Assembly: GCA_036897525.1 (NCBI GenBank)
Contig: JAYMTJ010000003.1
Location: 180,719 to 244,718, forward strand
Reading direction: 5' to 3'
From: Pelargonium x hortorum
Taxonomy: Eukaryota; Streptophyta; Magnoliopsida; Geraniales; Geraniaceae
DNA length: 64,000 nt
The notes beneath the pieces are model-generated. The model had not been told where the DNA came from. It saw only the letters and a list, made by a program, of their open reading frames with translations, and made no database searches. How positions within the stretch are numbered: the first letter of the stretch is position 1; each line of letters starts with the position of its first letter. This document shows positions 23,769-35,931 of this stretch, piece after piece. Position numbers and translations under genes: made by a program.

Positions 23769-24469
23769 GAAATTGAGTGGATTTCGTTTGGCTTCAATAG
23801 GAGAATGGGTCCTTTTGTTTTTGATGGACCCGCGTACTTTGACTGTTGTTTTTATTGTTGATATGGTGGAAAAGGCCTATAGGCTTTCTATATACTTGTA
23901 TCTTTCTTTGTAAAATCCTAATATAATCCCTAGGAAAGCTCTTTTCTCATGGAGTATTCATTTCTAATGAAAATCCAAGATTTATAGTCCTAGAAGGGAT
24001 AGCCTGAAGATTACTGATTTTCTGGAAGTTGTCCTAGTTGCTTTGCTCTATATACAGTGTAAAACCTTCGTTTTTTTGAAAGAAGCCCAAGTATCCTTCT
24101 TGGGGTACCCCGCGAGAATCGAATATAGTATAAAACATAGAGTTTCCGCAATTCAAAGTATTAGACCCTGCTTTTAAAAAGGAATACTAGTGGGGGCGCT
24201 TTTCCGGGTATTTATTCTATCCTATCTAGAAATTCAATAAAAGGTTAATTCTAGGGTACAACATCTCGAATTTATACGTAGTATTCCTCCAGGGGAGATG
24301 CATAGGGACACATGAGGGTTAAGTCATGTCATATTATACAGGGTCTGGTCACTTTGTCGAGTCTAAAGTATGGAGTTTTACAATTTATCAACATACTAGT
24401 TTAAAGCAAACGATTTTTAGAACGCTACTTTGCGGAAAGTTTTAACATTTGATTCTTTATTAAGGTAAC
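23769..24469. other. non-coding stretch
   Basis: AAAGGCCTATAGGCTTT at about 23876 forms a near-palindrome with one bulged G. Nothing else was recognised. Confidence 0.5.
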
Positions 24470-24802
24470 CTAACTAAAAGGAATCCCTCTATGAGAGGGC
24501 AAGTTGAATAAAACAGAACTGTGATTTACAGACGCGACTATTATATTACCAAACCTGATTGAATAAAAATCTTGTACTACTACGATAACTTTAACCCAGT
24601 CTTTTCTAATCAAGAAAAAATGAAGTAGAATTTCGCCCCAAAATATGCTAGGGAAGCAGGGTCTACAAACTAATACATTAGTGTAAAATCTACCCTCAGA
24701 AGTAGAGTCCCGTAAAGTGTTCAGACTTTTTATGCTATAGGTTTCCCATATACAGGTTCCGCTAACTTTAGAGTTAAGTTTGGTCCAAATGAGTACATAC
24801 AA
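24470..24802 (-). CDS. 110-codon open frame, doubtful
   Basis: It is TTG-started on the minus strand, with an aromatic hydrophobic centre (FWGEILLHFFLIRKDW) that could be a single membrane segment. No family was recognised, the length fits chance, and no neighbouring gene supports expression. Confidence 0.12.
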   Translation of the reverse strand: MYVLIWTKLNSKVSGTCIWETYSIKSLNTLRDSTSEGRFYTNVLVCRPCFPSIFWGEILLHFFLIRKDWVKVIVVVQDFYSIRFGNIIVASVNHSSVLFNLPSHRGIPFS

Positions 24803-25884
24803 TAAATAATGGAAATGGATAGGTTACAAGTTCGTAAATCAATAAACAAGAATACCAATTCAGATAGTATAAATATAAAGTAAGTTCCTAATCTCAAAGA
24901 ACTTCGTAAGGTACAACAAATAGAATCAGAGCTATACTTCTCTTGACTTGAACACCTTACCTTTACTAGATCGGAATCATTCTAGCACAAGTCAACTTGC
25001 CTTGCCTACAACAGAGCTACACCGGAATCTAAGAATCTGTTCACCGAAATCCATTAGATCTTATCCGCATCTGGAATTAGATATCTCCCTTACCAAGAAT
25101 ACAAAGAGGTTCAATAATAATATTAATATAGAGCCTTTCTTAGTGTTTGCTATAACGTAATGAGACTCTGCTCTTTAATGATAGAAGTGTCGGTAATAAA
25201 TCTAGGTTACTAGTAAATAATCAATCCTGAAATCCTTCACATCAAAATGGATGAACAATGTACTAGCACCTGAAGTCTAAACTTTATTATTACTACTCAT
25301 ATACCCAGTTTCTTACCACCTCCCAGACCTCATATAGCATTGTTATGAATAGATCCGCCTTTAGCCAGTCTCTTTATACACTAGTACGATCCCCGAATCT
25401 TCTGGGTCAAAGGGTGGAATATTATAATAGTGCCATTTACTTACAAAAAGAATCCTGAAAAAGCCGAGATCTACACTGAAGTATTCTCAGTACAATATTT
25501 TGAGAAAAGTAATACTGACTAAGTCTTCTTTCATTAATTGTGGGATTTAGATAAAGAAGTTTATTAGAAATGGAAGTAAGAAAATGAGTCAGCTGTTGGC
25601 GAACTGTTGTTTACTTATTTACTTATCTGGCAAAACGCGGACCCTTTGTATACCAAAATAAGGGTTGAAATCCCAAGCTACAACTTGAGCAAATGAAAGC
25701 GCTTCTTTTAGATTCAACTATTCACTTAATAAAAAAAGTATCTATTCTATATTTCTTCAACTTACCAGAAAAAAGCTTAGTCAGGAGCATTTGACATGGA
25801 ATCCACGTAAAAATAGAGTCCTAAGTTTACTGGGTTCTTTCTGATCTCTAATTGTATGCAGATTTTACAATAGGCTTTGTTACG
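24803..25884. other. non-coding stretch
   Basis: A 70-codon frame at 24948-25160 has no recognisable product. CTTTATTATTACTACTCAT at about 25280 resembles words in the AT-rich modules. Confidence 0.45.
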
Positions 25885-25945
25885 GATATGCAAGAGTGCT
25901 TCCGTAATTTTTAATGTCGTAGGTTTCAAGTCCGGCGCTATCTAG
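25885..25945 (+). pseudogene. tRNA 3'-half relic with one-base insertion in the T stem
   Basis: AATGTCGTAGGTTTCAAGTCC matches the variable-region/T-arm string of several organellar tRNAs (GATGTCGTAGGTTCAAATCC in trnW, as recalled) with one extra T. ATATGCAAGAGTGC upstream might be a remnant of the D arm. No anticodon arm or acceptor is visible. Confidence 0.3.
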
Positions 25946-28116
25946 ATTCTTTTTTATTAACTTTACCGAAATCAGAATTTGTTTGCATATATAATGAAAT
26001 CCAGAGAGAGCCGTCTCCTAAATAAAGTTTGGTAACACGAAAGTATAGTGAGCTGAAATTCTTTATATTTCAATTATATAGAGATATCAAGTTAAGTAAT
26101 AGGTAAAAGCCTAGGGGAGGTTTTAATTTAATACTTTCCTTAAGATTTCTAGTAAATAGGCTTCATTAAGTATAGGGAATTCCATTGTTCTGACTTAGAC
26201 GCAGCCTCTAGCTGTACACTGTACAAAATAAAAGCGGAAGTTCCAGTTATACTCATAGAAAAGAGGACATTAGCCGGTATAAGATTTTGGGCAATTGTAG
26301 AATACAATTATAAAAATAGAAAAATATAAACGACTGCTTTGTTATCTCTAAAAAAACTAACTGAGTGCCTTTTCAAAGCCCTTTATCCTCGTAAGACGCT
26401 CTCCAGATTTCACTTTTTTACCGTATTCCCGAACTTCAAAATTAGTACGAACCTATACGAAATTATATATGTTAAGGAAAGTTCTTGCAGAAGGCAAATT
26501 ACAACAAAAAACTCTTAGTTTAAAGTAAAGAAGTAAAGATCAGAATTTCAAACAACTTAGGTATTAAATCTAGATATAACTACAAGTTAAAAGAGCCCGG
26601 GCCTTTTTTTATAGAAGTTTTAGAGAATTTAGGAAATCTTTTTTAGATTAAGATTCCTTCAAGTATACAGAAATTCAAGAACTTAAAGCTTATTAGTGGA
26701 AGCCTGAGTTAGACAAAGAAACGAGTATTCTGCCATCACAGAAAGCTTGTTAGCATGGGAAATTCCATTATCCCGCATAAGGTATAGAGAGCTGAAACAA
26801 ATTATAGTCCAAGTAGGGAGCCGAGATTGTTGCCTTTGTATCCGCCACGCAAGCACTTTCTATAAAGGAACTACAGGCCTCCTATAGCCCCTTTAGCTTA
26901 GACCTTTTGAGATTCCTTACATATTTTATGGAGTCCGGGCTAGAAATATAGGGAGCTTCCTTCTTATGTCTTATGGTAGAAGTATAAAACTAACAAGAGC
27001 ATCCGGAGCGTTAAAAACGTAAAAGGTTTCGCGAAAAGTCTAGCAGTAATCCGTTAAATAAAAGAAATTAAAGTCTTATTTTCAAGACCAAGTTCTAGTT
27101 GTATTGTAATAATATAAAGCACGTAAGTCTAACAACTGCATGATATAAAGTGCCTCTTAAGGTTCTTCAGGCTGACCAAGATTGGGTTTTATTAAGTCTA
27201 AAGGATCCCTTTCGTTTTAGTACCCTACCCTAAAACTATAAAAAAGCTAAAACGAGTATTATCCTAAGTTATTCTCTGCCTATTAAATTCAATTTGACTT
27301 AAAGTAAGGAACTTTAATTACTCCCGAGCCCAAATTCACTATGACAGGTAGGTAAGTTCTATTCTTTAAAATAGGGATTCCTGCACCCCTTCATTCCCGT
27401 AATTAAATTAAGGGAACTCCCTATAAATATAAGCTTATCCTCGCAAGTCCTACTAGGTGTCTTCACAAACTTCAGTACTTATCTTTTTTAATTTAAGCAG
27501 CTGAGACCCCGCCTTTCACCATAGTACAATAAAATGACTAAACTATGAAGAGCTTCTTTTGAGTACTCCTTTAGTTTAGATTTAGAGTTAAACTTCTTAT
27601 TTTATTGACTTGTGTTTCAGAGATATACCGATCCGGTAAAAAAAGCTATATAAGTTTCTATAAAAATCTATCAATTTTATAGAATACGCTTGAAAAAGAA
27701 ATGCCTGAGAACCCTCTGTAGGAAAAGCTCGGGAATTTAGAGAAATATAAGCTATGTCGCGGGCGCGAAAAGCTGGATTATCAGACTCTGATTTACTACT
27801 GCCTTATTCAAAAATCCAGAAAGGGTCTAAAAAAAGTAACAAATACCACAAGCGAGCTCCTCTCTAGAAAATTCCAATTAAAGATAGCTTTTTTTTGCAC
27901 TAAAAACCCCATTCTTCTCTCTAAAGGTCCATATTTCTTGAAATTTTAGGGTCTTTTTAGGTAATTCTCACTGGAAGTTTCTTCTCAGTACTCTTGAAAG
28001 TTTACTTTACAGGGAACCCGGAGGGTAAGTATAAAAGAAATCAAAATGTATTGATACTAAGAGTTCGCCCGAGTTTATAGTAACTCTGGAAGGCTGCGTA
28101 CCCTTTCTTTTTATAG
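25946..28116. other. non-coding stretch, no gene recognised
   Basis: No tRNA arm, open frame of note or repeat copy was recognised across this 2.2 kb. Confidence 0.5.
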
Positions 28117-28163
28117 GCCCTTAAATAAAAGGGCAACTACTTGTCAGAGGGGTCCCCCCTTTT
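28117..28163. other. two adjacent hairpins, second followed by a T-run
   Basis: GCCCTT (28117-28122) and AAGGGC (28129-28134) form a perfect 6-bp stem with a 6-nt loop. Twelve bases later AGGGG (28148-28152) and CCCCT (28156-28160) form a second stem running into TTTT. The shape resembles an intrinsic terminator, but no gene ends here and organellar genomes seldom use such terminators. Confidence 0.4.
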
Positions 28164-29148
28164 TGATAAAATTGTATCTTATTCGAATATGCTACTTAGC
28201 GGCCTTTATTGAGAGTATAACACCCAACTTAATTCTAGGCGCAAAGGTTTCTCTCAAATCTAGTCCTCGGAAAGAGAGCTTTAGCCGGTCATTTTCCCCA
28301 ATTGTCTTTCCTGTTAGATAAAGAAAGAGAAAGATGAGGGATTCGGGCTCTTTACATTAATAATATACTTAATTAGTGAATCTAAAAGTTTGTACTATAA
28401 GACAGGTATTAGAAAAGCTTTCGATATAGAAATGTACCCTTACCTTAAATGGTATAATATCTTGAACTTGAAATGAATGACATACTCTGGCTGCTTAGCA
28501 TTTAGCATACTCCCAACTCCCAAAAGGGTTTCTTCTTTAGAAGAGATTCCTGTAATAATAAACAAGCAAGATAGAAGTACCTAAAGAACTAGGGCAACCT
28601 CTAACAACTGAATAAAAGGAATGAATTCTTCTAACCTAGAAGGTAGCACACTGAAGGGCAAGAACTCTTTTTACTCTATATGCGGAATAGTTTTCAAGTC
28701 CCGATCTATATGAAATTCCTAATTAATAAATAAGAAACTATCCTTAGGACATACAAACGTCCTGAAAGCACAGCACAGAAGAAAAGAAATCCCTGAAATA
28801 GAAATCATAACTTGAAAATAGAAAGAATTAAGTAAAACTTTTGCGGGAGTATTCTCGTTGATCGAATCATAATTACAAGTTTTCCGAAGCAGGAGTAGTA
28901 AATAAACTAAGTTAGAAGCTCCAAAATAGGAATTGAGGCTAAAGAAACTTGAAATAAAAGTGAAGTAAGATTCTTGTTGTTGATGCTCCTGTATTCGAGT
29001 TAAGGGTTGTTTAGGAGTCTAGCAGTAACTTAGTCATTCTCATTTGAGGTTTAATTGAATAAAAGTAAAGAGTTTCAATCACCGAAGAATTCTATCTTAA
29101 AATTCAAAAATGATATATAAGTACCTCACTTTCCTACCAAACCCAACT
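28164..29148. other. non-coding stretch
   Basis: Nothing was recognised between the hairpin pair and the Lys-like relic. Confidence 0.5.
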
Positions 29149-29221
29149 TTTGGTATATCTCAGCTGGTCGAGCATTGGGCTTTTAACCGAGGAAGCATTT
29201 GGTTCGAATCCCATTTTCTTT
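29149..29221 (+). pseudogene. trnK: tRNA-Lys(UUU)-like, intact anticodon loop
   Basis: GAGCATTGGGCTTTTAACC is identical to the D-stem-to-anticodon segment of plant organellar trnK as I recall it, and the loop CTTTTAA reads UUU with the normal T33. TTCGAAT is a good T loop. Defects are: D stem TCTC/GAGC with three of four pairs, anticodon stem TTGGG/CCGAG with three pairs plus one wobble, T stem TTTGG/CCCAT with three of five, and flanking 7-mers TTTGGTA/TTTCTTT that do not pair. It is the most readable anticodon after Asn, but probably not charged. Confidence 0.55.
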
Positions 29222-30308
29222 CAAAAGAAATTCGCGTTCTTAATATTTTTTTCATTAATATTCCAAATTATGCCCTTTAGTATAAGGTACATGCCCTCTG
29301 TATTATTATTATTCTTTTGTAGTCTATAATTCTACAAGATTTGGCCCCCTGAATTAGGGTTAATTTCCAACAAAACAAAAGATATAAGATATTGATAAGC
29401 CTAAGCTCTGTTTTAACTAAAGGAAGTCCTTTTACCGACCTGGAACGAAGGTTAATGCTAAGAGATAGACCCACTTACGTTATAACCAATAGCTTCTCTT
29501 AAACCCTCAGGCCTCTATCTTCTTCAGAGATATTACATGTTCTAGCCCGGAACCCCTCTATTGTATTATTAACATAAATAAAATAACTAACTTCGTTTTA
29601 TCCTTGTATTTTACGTTCGATGTTTTGGTTGGTTCTAACTTTGACGAGTATTGATATGATACTCTCAGGATAACCATGTGTCCGGTGTAATGTCTGGTAC
29701 AGAAAGCGCGGTAATACAGGAGGAGAATACTCTACGCTTTCCCTTTTCCCAGTATCTAATTCCTACAAGTCCTATCCTAGAAGAATCTAAACTTTCAGCT
29801 CTAAGGAAGTTGGGTAACTCCTATATAAATAAAATGAATCTTAGTGTATGCTAAAATCTTTTTGACTACGTAATACTGGAATTTAACTATAAACAAGAAT
29901 CCCGAGTAGCCCCTTTGTCTAAGTCTATAAAAATTCCTTGCTTTGTAAATTGTATAGGGAAACTGTCACTAGCTAAAAAAGCCAAGTTATGCCATAGGTG
30001 TTCCGTTCCTTATAGAGTATGTACCATAAGATAAAGTTCTAAACCTACCGGGAGTTTAGTCATAAACGAGGTAGAACGGATAATATTAAAACTTCTAAAT
30101 ATCTATGGATCTTTAGGATTTCTAAGTAGTGAGTCAAGAAATTCATAAAAAAAGCTAGCGTATGCCCTTATTCATTCAAATAGTCAATTCAGCGAAACGA
30201 ACGTAGAAATTGGATTGTTTAAGGAACGAAGAATAATTATCTTCCACTAGCCGAGACTCCTAGAAAAACTCTAATACTAATACATCTAAAACCAGTAAAA
30301 GTACACCC
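29222..30308. other. non-coding stretch
   Basis: A 65-codon minus-strand frame at 29277-29474 has no recognisable product. Nothing else was recognised. Confidence 0.5.
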
Positions 30309-30356
30309 AATCCCGTCTAGTTTAGTGGTCCATTAAAGACACGTGTTCCTGGCAGC
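30309..30356 (+). pseudogene. tRNA-Glu-like relic lacking the anticodon arm
   Basis: CGTCTAGTTTAGTGGTCC resembles the 5' part of trnE (CGTCCAGTGGTTAGG), and AAAGACACGTGTTCCTGG resembles its variable/T region (GAAGACACGGGTTCGATTCC). The two lie almost adjacent, so the anticodon arm seems deleted. This rests on short matches. Confidence 0.3.
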
Positions 30357-31264
30357 TTAATTTACAAAGCATTTGCTGCTAGATTAAACACTGAGTTTCT
30401 CGACGGCGCTCTTTAGTAAAATGAGAGAACCCCATCGAAATACTCCTGAGTCTCTGAACAACCTCGGTTTTATACACTCATAGTAAACCAAAGGATACCC
30501 CTACCCTAGGGACCCCGTATAAATACCGGCACTCCTGTTATAGTTATAAAAGCATAACGGGGCAATTCACTTTATTTAAGTCTAAAACAATGGTCTTTTC
30601 CGCTTGAAGCATGCTGTGTCCGAACAACCCGGGTTTACTATGTGAAATTTTGAATACTGGATATCTTGACAGTGAGAGAACCTTTCGCAGTATAAAGTTA
30701 TAGGGCCCGCTTTTTTCAAGAAAAATTTTATCGGCTAGATATTTACTACATCTGGGTTTGAATCATAAATAAGTGTTTACGGGGTCCTAAGCCCAAAATA
30801 CTACGGGTTTAGTTTAAGCTTCTTTTGAGTGTTTTATAGACGGAGCTAAGTGTTCAAAAGTAACCAAATATCCCTGTCGTCGGGAATCCTTATAATTTCA
30901 TTTAATTGAAGAAAGCTCCCCGTGGGGATACTCTAAAAAGCAATAAAATAACATGTTGTTAATTTCGAGTCGAGGCACATCACACTTAACTTAGAAGGAA
31001 ATCCCCCTTATCAATTTTAAAGTGCGAGTATCTGCTTTATTAGTAATTTAGAGGAAGTTTTTGAGAAGTGTATGCTTGCGATAAAAATCAGCGAGTTGTT
31101 TTGACAGTACCCTTAAGTCACTTAGGAGTGTATTTGGATATTCGAAAATGAAAATGAATTCCAGTAAGATACCTCGTTAAGTACTAAGTCGCGCAAGCCA
31201 AGCTTTCAAATTCGAAACCTCGAAACTCCATATTAGACAAGGAAGGCCCGTCATAGGGAATACC
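30357..31264. other. non-coding stretch
   Basis: TCCCCGTGGGGA, a short palindrome, lies at 30917-30928 and shares CCCCGTGGGG with 15731-15740. No gene was recognised. Confidence 0.5.
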
Positions 31265-31284
31265 CTTTATTTAATTAAATAAAG
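31265..31284. repeat. 20-bp perfect palindrome
   Basis: CTTTATTTAA is followed directly by its reverse complement TTAAATAAAG. It is fully AT-rich inside and G/C-capped at both ends. It could extrude as a cruciform. The nearest open frame is the doubtful 72-codon one at 31347-31565. Confidence 0.95.
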
Positions 31285-33184
31285 TACCTGATAAAAAAGG
31301 AATCTCAATTACATTTTTTAGTCAGTCTTATTAAGCTTTAGAGAGGGTGGACTTTGTTTTCATATCCAGCTTTATTAGTTATAAGGTACCTACAAATATA
31401 GATAGTTTTAAGTCAATTTATTTGGCTAAACTAAACCAGGGAAGGGGTACGCGCAAAAAAAAAAGACTTATACGTTACGTTATACAAATACTGGTTAATT
31501 CAACGCGTTGGAGATATCGGCTGACAAAGTTAAGAGTTAATTTAAATAGTTGTTTGATTCCTTAGATTATGTGTATCTTATTCAGAGCTTTTTATACCTT
31601 AAATGGATTTCTTACTCTTATCCATATTCCCCTCTTCATACCTTTCCGGCCTATTTTCTCCGAAGGTAGAATAGAATACCTTAGGGGTCTTTAGTAGCTC
31701 AAACCAACCCAACCACCCCCTCAAAAAAAAAGTTTATTAAACAAAAAAAAACCACTCTAAGGGCTTCCAAAGCTTATATCTAATTAATGCATAATTCTTC
31801 ATCTAATACTTACTTGATTATATTAATAAGGTGCTTATTATCCAAAGGCATCTTCAATTTTTTGCTTAAGGAAGTTGGAAGTAAAGAAGAGCTTTGCTTT
31901 AACTTTTATGAACCTAGGAAGGTCTTGGATTTTAGGCTGTTACTGTTTTCTCTATGAAAATGAGGTATGCCTTATATTAAGAGCGGTTATTTTTGGAAGG
32001 AAGAATTGAACTGAAATACAAAACGGGCCCGGCTTTAAGAGAGATTTCATTGTCATTTAGTTACTCTGTGACTTAGAGCTAGTATCATAAGTTCGTCTAG
32101 TATTAGTTTATAATACAATACAAGAAAGACCCTAAGGTAAGGCAAGCTATTAGAATGCGAGATGTTCTATTCAAAAGAATTTTGATTTGTATACTTTCCA
32201 TGAGAAACCCTTTTAAGTTCGAAAACTTCCTCTAGAAGGAACTCTTTTGTTTTGTGGATTATTTGTTAGAATTGATTTAAACTTTGAATCATTTCATTTA
32301 AAGAATCTGGTGCAGGCGTATAGGATAAGCTACACCTTAATAACATACTTCAGCTCGCTAAGGGTTGACTTCTTTATTTCTATAAAAAAATCGTGCGTTT
32401 AAATTAAAAGTTATGCCTCTTTTGTTTTGTCCTAGCTTAGCCTAAAGAGCGTCTCCTCGTAAAGAATTTGTATTTGCAGAATACCTAAAGCTTATCAGAC
32501 TAGGATTAAGAAAGTTTTGTAAAGTGACACTAAAGTAAAGCCTTAATATACATATTACACATATTTTTATGCATTCGGTTAAACTCGCCTTTTAACTCTT
32601 AAGGAAATCCTAGTGATACTAAAGTGAAAAGCACACCCTTACGCTGTTTGAAATCTCTTATTTAGAGCCCTCCCGCCCTTACAGGGGCGCCTGAATCCTT
32701 GTAACTATTTCATTTCTTTTGGTTATCTGGGATTCCCTACACTCAAAAGCCGGCCCAGCTCAGCAATATAAAGAACTAGAAAAAAGCACGTGCTTGGCTC
32801 ATAGGTTTTGGTTAAATTCATATTTTGCTACACCTTTTATAGCATAAAATTGAGTGTTTTCTAAGGATTTGTTACTAATTTCAACCTAGGTTTAATCATA
32901 GAATTGCGAATTACAATACTCTGTAGCATATAACCAACTATTAGAACCTTTAAATGAAACTCCGAAATAGCCACTAGGGCTCTCTTTATACTTTATAAAA
33001 CCCGAGGATAAGCTAAAGAAAGAATCAGAACCCTTACTTAGGACAGTCCTATTTATTCTGAAATATCCCCCTGTGTCCTGGGCGTAGGTCATTTTTTTAC
33101 ACCGAAAGGGGTGCTATATAAGTCAAACTCATAGTACGAAGTAGTCAAGTTTTTGTATTACGAAAGAAGTAGGAGTACGGAGTT
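31285..33184. other. non-coding stretch
   Basis: A GTG-started 72-codon frame at 31347-31565 has a basic patch (RGTRKKKRLIR) but no recognisable family, and a 66-codon minus-strand frame lies at 32892-33092. No RNA arm was recognised. Confidence 0.5.
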
Positions 33185-33199
33185 AAAAAAAAAAAAAAA
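33185..33199 (+). repeat. 15-base poly-A run
   Basis: Fifteen uninterrupted A residues, the longest homopolymer I saw. It sits just left of an AT-rich repeat module, so it could be a retroposed tail or simple slippage; no source RNA was recognised upstream. Confidence 0.95.
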
Positions 33200-33229
33200 G
33201 CCCTGTTGTATCTATATTTAGCACGCTAG

Positions 33230-33860
33230 AAAACCCATGTATACAAAGGCACGGAATATCCCCCTAGAATACAAAACTACTCGCCTATACCCAATAAAGA
33301 ATACACTAGATAGAAGACTTCTTTATTTCTAGAGTAAGCATAAGAATAAGCTGTTACAAAGAATATAGTTATACTACTAGGATAATTCCAGTTTATAAAG
33401 CTAAGGCAAAGAGAGTTATCAAGAGAGGAATATATCTTAAAACTCTACCTAATACTGCTATATCTAGAACTATCTATTCCTATCCTAATAGATACTAATT
33501 AATAAGTACAAGTTACAAGACTAACTACAATAGGACCCCAAGATAGGCTACAACTACAAGAGTAAGTTTACCCTAATAAGAATGAACACCTGTACTACGA
33601 CTTTTCTATTCCATTACAAATAAAATTGAAAAATACAAAGAAGAATATCTATAAATGAGTATAAGGAATACCACTATAACAAGAGGACTCCTACAAAGAG
33701 CGCCCAGGTCTAGCTCAGCTGAGTAGGGCCCATCTTTCAGGTTATAAGACAACTGGTATATCTCCTAAGACTGGTAGAAGCCATATGAGGAAGAGTCCCA
33801 CAAAGTACATCTCTAAGGTAGGAATATGATACAGAGTAACAAGTCAATAAAAGTAGTTGG
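33230..33860 (+). repeat. AT-rich, G-poor module with a tRNA D-arm-like word
   Basis: The first 450 bases are G-poor and made of ACTA, ATAAG and AATAC words, as at 11.4, 54.9 and 61.6 kb. AACAAGTCA follows at 33838-33846. Between them GCCCAGGTCTAGCTCAGCTG (from 33699) resembles the 5' end of a tRNA-Lys, without the rest of a cloverleaf. Confidence 0.4.
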
Positions 33861-35909
33861 TGGTGGCTATAACGTAAGTAGGTTTTCTTCTTTCCAACAA
33901 AGCATTAATTAAGATATTCCCTTTCTATGCCTCAACGAAAGACTAAGGTCTCAAGAATACAAGAGCTACACTGTCCATTACGGATCGGTTTGACCTTTAC
34001 TACAACAAAACAAAGATAAAGTGGTTAGTACAATTAATAAGTTTACAGAGGGAAAGCAATACCAGGGCAATACCATCACCTGAATGAGTTGGTTTCAAGA
34101 GTCACTGTACGTGGTCATGGTTATAGCTACCAAAGGACTGGGTCCTAAGAAACAAGCAGATAATTTCAACTCTTGAGGACTGTGTTCCTAATGCGACTTC
34201 TTAGATTGGCAATGGCAAACAAAAGAGAAAGTGGATTTCTCGTTCGAAAGAACTCAACTTACAAGAAATGCAGCACCAGTTTCTATTATATATTCAATTG
34301 AAATCTTCACCGAAGTTCTACCCTTAGTAGGTATGTAATAAAACTTTATTGTATTTAGACACTAATCTAATATATTTCAATTTAAGCCTATCTTGTCTTG
34401 AGGATTGTATCGAGTAGGGGTACTCATGGGATAAAAGTGATAACTTTAAAGAATATGGGCTAGCGAAAGCTACACTTGTACTAAGCGCAGTGTATTTATA
34501 ATAGACTAAAAACCTAGATCCGCCAGTTGAACAGTTGAAAACACAAGAAAGTTTGTCTAGTTTAGGTTTCACTGCAAAAGTTCTGAGTAAACATGCAGAG
34601 GTGATTCTGTTAAGGGTTAGTTAAGTTAAAGAGATTAATACACTTAGGCTTTTCAATGTAATTGACACACTTACAAGTGAATATTCTCTTTCATTGACAT
34701 TCAAGGTTACCTCAATTAACCGAGAAGCTGGTAGATGATGGTATTACCAGGGGGAAGACTGATTAAAGACATTAGAAATGCTTAATAAATTGACCTACGG
34801 GTGCCTTATTATTATATATTCCTACGAAAGATGGTGGGTTTATTATAGGCAGGATTTCTTACCTTGCAAAAAGGGCCCCTAAAGGAATACAATACATTAA
34901 ATTAGAAACAAGATAAAAGGCACCGCAAGGAAATTCCTAGGGATCTTACTAAAGAGACTAAAAGCCCATGCGGGCTGTACTACTTAAGATGGGTTTTGTA
35001 CCTAACAAAAAGAAAGAGGGGTCTAATTAGTCAAAATAGTTATGTAAAGAAATCCGGCTAGGTTAAATTAGGGAATTAGCGGCATAAAACACCCTTTAAA
35101 GTATAGACAAGACACACTTATTAGTCTTAAAATAAGTAACACCATAAACTTCTAAGCGCATACATAGGGACTTCTTCAAGTTCCCGACAGGGCTTTAGGT
35201 ACTGGCATCAACTTTAGTAAATAAGGAACTCCTTTGTTTGCCTTGGGACTACTTCTTAATATAGCTTTAGCAGATAGACTCTTAATTTCTAGAGAGTCCT
35301 TATCTAAAGCCCTTTCCTTTATAGAGGCTAAACTTTCAGAATCTATCGAATCTTATCTTCTTTAACTCCTTGAGGGGCTCCTTCTTTTGTTGTTACTACC
35401 CCACCTTACTTCACAATTAAACGTAGTGGGCAAAACACAGGATTTAGAGGAACCTTAAAAAAGAGCTGAAAATTGTACAGAATTAAGTATCGTATTCAAC
35501 AAATTGAAAAGACCCTATACCTTAAATTTAGACACCCCGGGAATACCAATAGCCAGTTACTAACTACATATCACTCGCTCAAAACCTTCCTTTCCTTTGT
35601 TCAAACCTTTTATCTAATTAATACGAAAAATTTCACCTCATTTGTAGTACGTAGGGCTGAACCCGGAATCCCTCCTTAAGGTATTACCCCGTTTTGAACC
35701 TGCAACATGGATTGTCTAGTGACCTATTATTCAATAACTTCAGGGGATCCTTTTAACTTCTTTGTTCTTTTTCTGAGTTACTTGACAAAAGACTCTAAGG
35801 CTTGTAGTCGTTTAAAGAGTAAAAGATTGATTTTTTTGCGATAGTCTGGTGCTATACTATTATTAAGGTTTTTTGCTCTACCTTATCTTGTATGGAAGGT
35901 ATACCAACA
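33861..35909. other. non-coding stretch with short repeats and one hairpin
   Basis: GCAATACCA occurs twice at about 34055-34077; the second instance begins ATACCATCAC, a word found again near 37520 and 55626. CTGGTA (34728-34733) and TACCAG (34745-34750) form a 6-bp stem. A minus-strand T-arm-like motif TTGCAGGTTCAAAACGG lies at about 35690-35706. Frames at 34324-34572 and 35473-35679 are not recognisable. Confidence 0.45.
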
Positions 35910-35931
35910 AATATAGATTGGAATCTATATT
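35910..35931. repeat. 22-bp near-perfect inverted repeat
   Basis: AATATAGATT is followed, after a GG spacer, by its exact reverse complement AATCTATATT. The 2-nt spacer is too short for a free RNA loop, so cruciform DNA or a two-sided binding site is more plausible than a hairpin transcript. Confidence 0.9.

Noticed and set aside
28148-28164. Rho-independent terminator
   Set aside because: Stem and T-run are present, but no gene ends upstream and the setting looks organellar.
15731-30928. CCCCGTGGGG at two places as a regulatory site
   Set aside because: Ten bases shared, different flanks, no genes beside either copy.
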